Origin: Saccharopolyspora ipomoeae
GTDB lineage: Bacteria; Actinomycetota; Actinomycetes; Mycobacteriales; Pseudonocardiaceae
Direction: 5' to 3'
Assembly (NCBI RefSeq): GCF_029952525.1
Contig: NZ_JASAOF010000013.1
Location: 62,001 to 126,000, forward strand
DNA length: 64,000 nt
Shown here: positions 58,115 to 64,000 of the stretch, one piece after another
Layout of the letters: each line of letters opens with the position of its first letter
How positions within the stretch are numbered: the first letter of the stretch is position 1
Notes under the pieces: model-generated
What the model was told of the DNA's origin: nothing
What the model saw: the letters and a program-made list of their open reading frames with translations, nothing else
Database searches by the model: none
Made by a program: the position numbers and the translations under genes

Positions 58115-59209
58115 TCAGGCGTCGGCTCGGACGTGGTGGGCTTCCGATGGCGTGGTGCTGCTGAACCAGCGCCGGGTGGCGAGTGAGACGTAGACGAGCG
58201 CGACCAGCACCGGGACCTCGATCAGCGGCCCCACGACACCGGCCAGGGCCTGGCCGCTGGTGACGCCGAAGGTCGCGATCGCGACGGCGATGGCCAGCTC
58301 GAAGTTGTTGCCCGCAGCGGTGAACGACAACGTCGCGGAGCGCTCGTAGTTCAGGCCGATGGCCTTGCCCAGCGCGAACGATCCCGCCCACATCACCGCG
58401 AAGTAGACCAGCAGCGGCAGCGCGATGCGCGCGACGTCCAGCGGGCTGGACGTGATCGCCTCCCCCTGCAGCGCGAAGAGGATCACGATGGTGAACAGCA
58501 GCCCGTAGAGCGCGACCGGGCCGATCTTGGGCAGGAACCGCGACTCGTACCACTCGCGGCCCTTCGCTCGCTCGCCGAACCAGCGGGTGAGGTATCCGGC
58601 CAGCAGCGGGATGCCGAGGAAGATCAGCACGTTCTTGGCGATCTCCCAGGCCGAGACCTCCAGCCCGGCGACCGGCAGGCCGAGCCAGCCGGGCAGCGCG
58701 GAGAGGTAGAACCAGCCGAGTCCCGCGAAGGCGACGACCTGGAACACCGAGTTGAGCGCGACCAGCACGGCGGCGGCCTCGCGGTCCCCGCAGGCCAGGT
58801 CGTTCCAGATGATGACCATCGCGATGCAGCGCGCCAGGCCGACGATGATCAGCCCGGTCCGGTACTCCGGCAGATCGGGCAGGAACACCCAGGCCAGCGC
58901 GAACATCAGCGCCGGGCCGAGCACCCAGTTGAGCGCGATCGAGGAGACCATCAGGCGCTTGTCGCCGGTGACGGTGTCGAGCCGGTCGTAGCGGACCTTG
59001 GCCAGCACCGGGTACATCATCACCAGCAGGCCCAGCGCGATGGGCAGCGAGACGCCGTCGACTTGCACGGCGTCCAACGCGGAGCCCAGCCCGGGGATCC
59101 ACCGGCCGGCCAGGAGCCCGACGAGCATCGCGGCTCCGATCCACACCGGCAACAACCGGTCCAAGGCGGACAGTTTCGCCACGACGGCGTTGTCCTGGAG
59201 CTGCGTCAT
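58115..59209 (-). CDS. ACR3-family arsenite efflux pump
   Basis: A 364-residue membrane protein with 10 helices that exports arsenite. The conserved Cys is in GLARCIAMVIIWNDLACG, and GLLVMMYPVLAKVRYD, NSVFQVVAFAGLGWFYL and FTAAGNNFELAIAVAIATFG are typical ACR3 segments. Its start lies in the stop codon of arsR (ATGA), so regulator and pump are co-translated. Confidence 0.96.
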   Translation of the reverse strand: MTQLQDNAVVAKLSALDRLLPVWIGAAMLVGLLAGRWIPGLGSALDAVQVDGVSLPIALGLLVMMYPVLAKVRYDRLDTVTGDKRLMVSSIALNWVLGPALMFALAWVFLPDLPEYRTGLIIVGLARCIAMVIIWNDLACGDREAAAVLVALNSVFQVVAFAGLGWFYLSALPGWLGLPVAGLEVSAWEIAKNVLIFLGIPLLAGYLTRWFGERAKGREWYESRFLPKIGPVALYGLLFTIVILFALQGEAITSSPLDVARIALPLLVYFAVMWAGSFALGKAIGLNYERSATLSFTAAGNNFELAIAVAIATFGVTSGQALAGVVGPLIEVPVLVALVYVSLATRRWFSSTTPSEAHHVRADA

Positions 59210-59574
59210 GCCGACACCGCCACGTCCTGAGCGGGTGCCAGCGAGTCGGACAGCAGGCGCATCGTGTCCGGCCGGACGCGGTAGTAGATCCAGGTCCCGC
59301 GCCGCTCACCCTCGATCACCCCGGCCTCGCGCAGCACCTTGAGGTGGTGCGAGATCGTCGGCCCGGACAGCTCGAACGCCCCGGTCAGGTCGCACACGCA
59401 GGCCTCGCCACCGGCGTGCGAGGCGATCAGGGACAGCAGCCGCAACCGCACCGGCTCACCGATCGCCTTGAAAACCCGCGCGAGCGTTGCCGCCTGCTCA
59501 GCATCGAGCGGTTCCCGCATCACCGGCGAGCAGCACAGCGCCTCGTCACCCACCGGCGACCCTTGTTTCGACAT
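59206..59574 (-). CDS. arsR: ArsR-family arsenite-responsive repressor
   Basis: A 122-residue winged-helix repressor. The DNA-reading helix is LSGPTISHHLKVLREAGVIEGERRGTWIYYRV. The Cys pair in GGEACVCDLTGAF is the classic arsenite sensor of the family, and a further CC lies near the N-terminus (EALCCSPVMRE). It should release the divergent operator when As(III) binds. First gene of the arsR-ACR3-arsC operon, divergent from the arsI-like gene. The ATG lies just after a run of A on the coding strand. Confidence 0.95.
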   Translation of the reverse strand: MSKQGSPVGDEALCCSPVMREPLDAEQAATLARVFKAIGEPVRLRLLSLIASHAGGEACVCDLTGAFELSGPTISHHLKVLREAGVIEGERRGTWIYYRVRPDTMRLLSDSLAPAQDVAVSA

Positions 59575-59629
59575 TTTTCTATCTTGACAGCCGTCGAATC
59601 CAGGGCGCAAGCTCCGGGTGTTCATCTGT

Positions 59630-59645
59630 TTCGATGGAAATCGAA
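59630..59645. promoter_or_regulatory. Candidate ArsR operator
   Basis: TTCGAT-GGAA-ATCGAA is a perfect inverted repeat in the 84-base gap between arsR and the arsI-like gene, just before the latter's start. ATCGA-type dyads are common in ArsR sites. It could repress the arsI-like gene directly and arsR from a distance. Confidence 0.6.
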
Positions 59646-59658
59646 GTAAGGGGTTGAG

Positions 59659-60099
59659 ATGTCTCGCATGCAACTGGCTCTGCGCGTGGGCGACCTGGAC
59701 GGCTCGATCGCGTTCTACTCGAAGCTCTTCGGCACCGAACCCGCCAAGCTCCGGTCCGGCTACGCCAACTTCGCCATCGCCGAACCGCCGCTCAAGCTCG
59801 TGCTCGTCGAAGGCGAATCCGGGCAGGACACCGCCATCGACCACCTGGGCGTGGAGGTCGACGACACCGAGCAGGTCAGCGACGCCACCGACCGGCTCAA
59901 GGCACTCGGGTTGTTCACCGAAGTCGAGGAGGACACCACCTGCTGCTACGCCCGCCAGGACAAGGTCTGGGTCCGCGGCCCGGGCCGGGAACCCTGGGAG
60001 GTCTACGTCGTCAAGGCCGACTCCCAGACCTTCGGCGCCTCGACGACCGAGGAGTGCGCTGCACCCTGCTGCACCACCGACGAGGCCGCCAGCGCATAA
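59659..60099 (+). CDS. ArsI/CadI-type vicinal-oxygen-chelate dioxygenase
   Basis: A 146-residue protein of the glyoxalase/dioxygenase fold. MQLALRVGDLDGSIAFYSKLFG and AIDHLGVEVDDTEQV carry the paired beta-alpha-beta modules and a metal-binding His. TTCCYARQDKVWVRGPGREPWEVYVVKAD has the vicinal Cys pair and the final Glu typical of ArsI, the C-As lyase that demethylates methylarsenite, and of the related CadI proteins. A second CC is at the C-terminus. It is divergent from arsR and next to the operator, so arsenic control is likely. Confidence 0.9.
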   Translation: MSRMQLALRVGDLDGSIAFYSKLFGTEPAKLRSGYANFAIAEPPLKLVLVEGESGQDTAIDHLGVEVDDTEQVSDATDRLKALGLFTEVEEDTTCCYARQDKVWVRGPGREPWEVYVVKADSQTFGASTTEECAAPCCTTDEAASA

Positions 60100-60247
60100 C
60101 TCGCCGTCGATCGCGGCCCGGCACCGGTCGGCGGGCGCACCCCTCTGGCCGACCCTGGCGAAGCGTTGTGTAGCACTGCGCGGTGAACCGGCCGCGCCGC
60201 CGTGTTGCAATGAGCCGTCCGCGTTCGGAGCCGGCTCAGGAGGGGTC

Positions 60248-60871
60248 ATGACCAGCGCAGCGCTGTGGGGGTTCACCGTCGTGGCGGTGCTGGCCGTGCT
60301 CACGCCCGGCCTGGACACGATGCTCGCCCTGCGCCACGCGCTGCTCGGAGGCCGTCGCGCGGGGTTCACCGCGGTCCTCGGGATCACGACGGGCTGCCTG
60401 ATCTGGGGTACGGCGAGCATCGTCGGCCTGACGGCGCTGCTCACGGCCTCGGAGATCGCCTACAACGTCGTCCGCGTCCTCGGCGCCGCCTACCTGATCT
60501 GGCTCGGCACGTCAGCGCTGTGGAAGACGTTGCCCCGCAACAGGAAAGCGGAGCCGGAAGACGTCCAGATCCCGGCCGGGCGTTCCGCCTTCCGCGCGGG
60601 CCTGATGACCAACCTGCTCAACCCCAAGGTCGGCGTCTTCTACATGAGCCTGCTGCCCCAGTTCCTCCCCACCGGCCCGACGGCCTCGGCCTGGGGAGCC
60701 CTGCTGGTGGCCATCCACCTCACCGTCGGCCTGCTCTGGCTGCCGAGCCTGGTCTGGATGGCCGGACGAGCCCGGGCCTTCCTGCAGAAGGCCCGGGTCC
60801 GCCGCTGGATGGACCGCATCACGGCAACGGTGCTGCTCGGCCTCGGCGTGAAACTCGCCGCCGAGGTCTGA
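60248..60871 (+). CDS. LysE/RhtB-family amino acid exporter
   Basis: A 207-residue membrane protein with six helices. TPGLDTMLALRHALLGGRRAGFTAVLGITTGCLIW is the family N-terminus, and MTNLLNPKVGVFYMSLLPQFLP is the conserved loop of LysE/RhtB exporters. It pumps amino acids or derivatives out of the cell. ATG with AGGAGGGG upstream. No arsenic link is evident apart from the position after the ars genes. Confidence 0.93.
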   Translation: MTSAALWGFTVVAVLAVLTPGLDTMLALRHALLGGRRAGFTAVLGITTGCLIWGTASIVGLTALLTASEIAYNVVRVLGAAYLIWLGTSALWKTLPRNRKAEPEDVQIPAGRSAFRAGLMTNLLNPKVGVFYMSLLPQFLPTGPTASAWGALLVAIHLTVGLLWLPSLVWMAGRARAFLQKARVRRWMDRITATVLLGLGVKLAAEV

Positions 60872-60961
60872 GGGATTCGGGCTGCGCCGGGTCTGCCGCC
60901 GAGAAGCGCGCTGCCCGTTCAGTCCTCCGACGAGGAGGTGCGCACGGGGAAGTGGGGACGT

Positions 60962-60982
60962 GTGGCCTCCGGTAGAGGCCAC
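60962..60982. terminator. Terminator between lysE-type and Rhs genes
   Basis: GTGGCCTC-CGGTA-GAGGCCAC is a perfect eight-base hairpin between two converging genes. Confidence 0.75.
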
Positions 60983-61013
60983 AGCAGCCGGCGACCGATC
61001 ACCGAGGCCGGCT

Positions 61014-64000
61014 CTACCTAGTCGGGTAAACGGTGATGCCGTCCCTCACCAAGTCGACGTCCATCCCGTGGGAGATCGCACTCTTGACCGCCTCCGGTCC
61101 CGTCCCGTGCTTCGTCAGAAGGTCCTGGTAGTCGCTTCTGAACTCCGATACCGCGACATACGCACGGACGTCGTCTTGGGACCAGTTCTTCGGGAACATG
61201 GTGCTCTGGTCCTTCTGGTTCGGAACCCCGTCACGCCTGTAGGGCCCTAGTTCGTGCACCTTGGTCTCTCGTCCGACCACGTTCCCCTGCGGATGAACTT
61301 CCTGAGGAAGCCCTGGACGGCCGTTCAACCGCTGTTGTGGTGAATAGGCGTGCAGACCGGTCGGCGTTCTCCCATCGGTGGTCCTCTCGCCCTTGAAAAT
61401 GTGGATATCCGTTTTCTTGTGCTTCTCCTTGAAACGCTCGGCGATCTCCGGAATCGCGTTGCGCGCCCTGGCATGATCGCCCTGCGTCTTCCGCTTCTGC
61501 TCCTCCGTGCACTTCGTCGGGGCCAGGCCGAGCGGGTCGAGCAAGGTGGTCGGATTGGAGACGTAGGCGTGGTGGTTGAACCCACCGGAAAGCCCGATCG
61601 GATCGGGACTTGCGAAACGCCCGATCACGGGGTCGTAATAGCGGAAGAAGTTGTAGTGGAGCCCGGTCTCTGCATCGAAGTACTGACCGGGAAACCGCAA
61701 CGGCATGCCCACCGAGTTGCGAGCATCGTCGTCAGCGCGTCCCCACAGACTGGCGCGGCTGAACCATGCGATCGCCCCGTCATCGTCGACCAGTTCGGCG
61801 GGGGCGCCGACGAGATCGGTCACGATCGCGTAGAACTGCCCATCAACCCACTCCCGGGATGCCTGCGAAATCCGTTCGCTCTGAATCAGCGGCCGGTAAC
61901 TGCCGGGCTCGTAATCCCAGACGGTGACGCGGGTTCCGCGGGTATCGAATTGAGCCTGCTCGACGAGGACGTCACCATCCCAGGTGAAGTCCGTCCGCGC
62001 CATGACGTTTCCAAGCGGGGCGAGGTGTTCCTTGGAGATCCGTCGCCCGAGTGCGTCGTAGCGGTACCGCCACTGCGTCCCATCGGGCATTCCGACTGCG
62101 ACGAGTCGGTCATCAGCATCCCAGGAGTAGCGCCACGTCTCGACGCCCTGCGTCAGTCGTTTCCGCTGGCGCACGACCATGCGCCCCTGGGCGTCGTGCT
62201 CGTATCGAATAGCACCCGCGCTGCGGATCAGCGTGCCGGTGTAGGCGCGCTCCCCGAGCGCGTCCTGGTCGGTAGCCGTTGGCCACGCGGCGCTGCTGAT
62301 ATTGCCCGCGGGATCGTACGCGTACCGCTCCGCCCATCCTGCCGCGTGCACGCCCGTCACCCGGCCCCTTCCATCAAGAGCGAACCGGCGCGAACCGGCG
62401 ACCATGTCGTCGACCTCGATGAGCCGGCCATCTGCCCGGTAGCGGAAAGACCGTTGCTGGCTGCGCTGGCCGGAGGCGTTCGTCACCGCCTGAGATCGGA
62501 GGAGACCGGACGCAGTCCACTCCTGGTTGATGATCGCTCCCGATCCCAGTCGGCGACCGATCTCCCGCCCCAGCTTGTCGTACTCGAAGGCCAACGTTCG
62601 CCCGGCGACGCGCAAACCTGCCGGTTGCCCGTTCGCGTCGTACTCCCACACGCTCTCCACGCCCGAGGGCGTGCTTCGACGAACCCGGCGGCCCAGCGCG
62701 TCATAGGAGCTGCGAACCACGCGGCCGTTGACGCTCTCGCTGGTGACCCGTCCGAGGTCGTCATAGGTGTAGGTGAGGCGGCTGTCCTCGTTCACCGCCT
62801 CCAGCAGCAATCCGCTCGCGTTGAAGGTGAAGCTCGTCATCGCGGTACCACAGCGGCGCTGCACAACGTTGCCCAGCGGGTCGTGGCCGAACTCGGTCGT
62901 CTCCCCCATGGCGTTGACCCTCTCGACGAGCTGGCCCGCCGCGTCGTAGCGGTACGAGACCGTCGCGCCGTTGAAATCTGTTTCCCTGACGAGATTCCCG
63001 GCGGAGTCGTAGTCGTAGCGCCAGACCAGCCCCTGTTCGTTCGTGACACCGACCAGGCGCATCTCCGTGTCGTAGGTGAACTCCAGCCTCGTCCCGTCCG
63101 GCCTGATCTCCGCCTTGATCAGGTCGAAGTGCGTGTATTCCCTGTGAACCGTCGCTTGCTGGTCGGAATGCGCGCGTTCGTTCCCCTCACCATCGAAGGC
63201 CCACCGCTGGACGTTGCCGTCCGGGTCCTGGCTCCACGCGACTCGACCGGACACCGTGTAGCCCAGGCGCTGAACCGCACCAGCGGGGTCGACGATCGCG
63301 ACTATCCGGCCGAACTGATCACGCTCGTACCGGGTGACCGCACCCATGGCGTCGGTGACGCTCGCGACCAAACCGTCGATCCCGTTCTCGACCCGAGTGA
63401 TGCCACCATGCGCGTCGGTTATCGAGACCAGGTTGCCGCGCTCGTCGTAGGCGAACATCGTGGCTGCCCCTGCGGCGTCGACCTCCTTGACCAGGTTGCC
63501 CCGTTCGTCGTACTCGCGGCGGGTGACGGCTCCATCGGCTTCTCGGAGAACGGTCGGCAGACCGAGCGCGTTGTACTCGCGGCGCAGCGTGCTGCCGTCA
63601 GGCCGGGTGATGGCGGTGACGTTGCCAGCGCTGTCGTAGTCGTACCGCACCGTCCGCCCAATTTGATCGGTCCGGCGCAGCAACCGGTCGTGGACGTCCC
63701 ATTCCGACTCGGTGACGTTGCCCAGCGGGTCCACTTCCCTGACGACCTGACCGGCCTCGTTCATGTGGAACGCGGTTCGGTGACCGAGGGAATTCGTGTG
63801 GTAAGTGATCCGAGTTGCGGTGTCGTATTCCATCGTTCCGCTGAGGAACCCGCCGGACCCTTCGGTGCGCACGCAGCGCCCGGTCGCATCGTAGGTGTAC
63901 CGGTACCACTCACCGTTGCGGTCGGTCCAGCTCACGATGCGCCCATCGGCGTCGTACTCGAACCGCATCGGCTGACCGGAGGCGTTGATCACCTGTGTGA
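61014..64000 (-). CDS. Rhs/YD-repeat polymorphic toxin with EndoU-like C-terminal tip (partial)
   Basis: Only the last 994 codons are present; the frame continues past the right edge, where the N-terminal delivery domain would lie. It is built from many YD repeats such as GRIVSWTDRNGEWYRYTYD and GNVTAITRPDG, which form the Rhs shell. The core ends with GRFASPDPIGLSGGFNHHAYVSNP and DPLGLAP, the usual Rhs boundary. The last about 166 residues are the toxin: GLHAYSPQQ, then STMFPKNWSQDDVRAYVAVSEF, the T-x-FPKxWS pattern and GxH of bacterial EndoU ribonucleases. No immunity gene is seen in the 140 bases after it. Confidence 0.85.
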   Translation of the reverse strand, partial: TQVINASGQPMRFEYDADGRIVSWTDRNGEWYRYTYDATGRCVRTEGSGGFLSGTMEYDTATRITYHTNSLGHRTAFHMNEAGQVVREVDPLGNVTESEWDVHDRLLRRTDQIGRTVRYDYDSAGNVTAITRPDGSTLRREYNALGLPTVLREADGAVTRREYDERGNLVKEVDAAGAATMFAYDERGNLVSITDAHGGITRVENGIDGLVASVTDAMGAVTRYERDQFGRIVAIVDPAGAVQRLGYTVSGRVAWSQDPDGNVQRWAFDGEGNERAHSDQQATVHREYTHFDLIKAEIRPDGTRLEFTYDTEMRLVGVTNEQGLVWRYDYDSAGNLVRETDFNGATVSYRYDAAGQLVERVNAMGETTEFGHDPLGNVVQRRCGTAMTSFTFNASGLLLEAVNEDSRLTYTYDDLGRVTSESVNGRVVRSSYDALGRRVRRSTPSGVESVWEYDANGQPAGLRVAGRTLAFEYDKLGREIGRRLGSGAIINQEWTASGLLRSQAVTNASGQRSQQRSFRYRADGRLIEVDDMVAGSRRFALDGRGRVTGVHAAGWAERYAYDPAGNISSAAWPTATDQDALGERAYTGTLIRSAGAIRYEHDAQGRMVVRQRKRLTQGVETWRYSWDADDRLVAVGMPDGTQWRYRYDALGRRISKEHLAPLGNVMARTDFTWDGDVLVEQAQFDTRGTRVTVWDYEPGSYRPLIQSERISQASREWVDGQFYAIVTDLVGAPAELVDDDGAIAWFSRASLWGRADDDARNSVGMPLRFPGQYFDAETGLHYNFFRYYDPVIGRFASPDPIGLSGGFNHHAYVSNPTTLLDPLGLAPTKCTEEQKRKTQGDHARARNAIPEIAERFKEKHKKTDIHIFKGERTTDGRTPTGLHAYSPQQRLNGRPGLPQEVHPQGNVVGRETKVHELGPYRRDGVPNQKDQSTMFPKNWSQDDVRAYVAVSEFRSDYQDLLTKHGTGPEAVKSAISHGMDVDLVRDGITVYPTR

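Noticed and set aside
60512..60982. A 156-codon minus-strand frame as immunity gene for the Rhs toxin
   Set aside because: It is antisense to the LysE-type exporter and has the Arg/Gln/His-rich composition of a shadow frame.

Overview
The window is high-GC actinobacterial DNA with frequent GTG starts and four-base ATGA/GTGA gene overlaps. It carries clpX, a tandem clpP2/clpP1 pair, tig, a mycothiol-type nitroreductase, a CtaJ-like cytochrome oxidase subunit, a group II truncated haemoglobin and a GDH180-type glutamate dehydrogenase. Together with ESX-type substrates this points to Pseudonocardiales, probably a Saccharopolyspora-like organism (inference). The order clpX-clpP2-clpP1-tig-tRNAs-nei-DsbA-like nitroreductase-pepN-HNH-glbO-aglA relative-thioesterase-gdh-ettA matches the Mycobacterium tuberculosis Rv2457c-Rv2477c neighbourhood as I remember it, so this is an old conserved backbone carrying accessory insertions.

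Layout. 0-5.9 kb: a partial hydrolase, the Clp/trigger factor proteostasis block, tRNA-Pro and tRNA-Gly. 5.9-14 kb: DHA2 exporter, 2H phosphoesterase, Eis-like acetyltransferase, a membrane protein, an XRE regulator with a small Cys-rich partner bracketed by two near-identical 77-bp palindromic repeats, nei, and a metallo-beta-lactamase-fold hydrolase. 14.1-19.4 kb: a type VII secretion polymorphic toxin locus (YbaB-like protein, WXG100 protein, a 1298-residue toxin with a C-terminal nuclease, and a YezG-like immunity protein). 19.7-31.2 kb: two divergent, tightly overlapping operons of five genes each with one IclR regulator, coding for an apparently complete but unrecognised catabolic pathway (FAD dehydrogenase, hydantoinase-like amidohydrolase, MFS carrier, two MmgE/PrpD proteins, Asp/Glu racemase, CaiB CoA-transferase, CitE-like lyase, cyclase-family hydrolase).

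31.4-54.5 kb returns to the backbone: nitroreductase (with a SigR-like promoter), pepN, DUF5130-like protein, CtaJ-like subunit, an odd gene encoding 11 copies of a DGVRIS nonapeptide, HNH nuclease, prolyl oligopeptidase, MscS channel, glbO, a degenerate GH13 protein, a DUF1624/DUF418-like acyltransferase, a conserved hypothetical gene, thioesterase, gdh, a long TPR/low-complexity protein and ettA. 54.6-64 kb: CopD-CtaG fusion, DUF3558-type lipoprotein, tRNA-Arg, an ars locus (arsC, ACR3 pump, arsR, divergent arsI-like dioxygenase), LysE exporter, and the 3' part of an Rhs/YD-repeat toxin with an EndoU-like tip, cut by the window end.

The most unusual signals are (1) a dispersed palindrome, GAAGTTTTCATGAAAACTTC, found six times, mostly between genes but twice in frame inside one gene where it encodes EVFMKTS; (2) the DGVRIS repeat gene; (3) the ten-gene catabolic island; (4) the pair of 77-bp three-way-junction palindromes. 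All functional calls come from reading the sequence; no database search was run.
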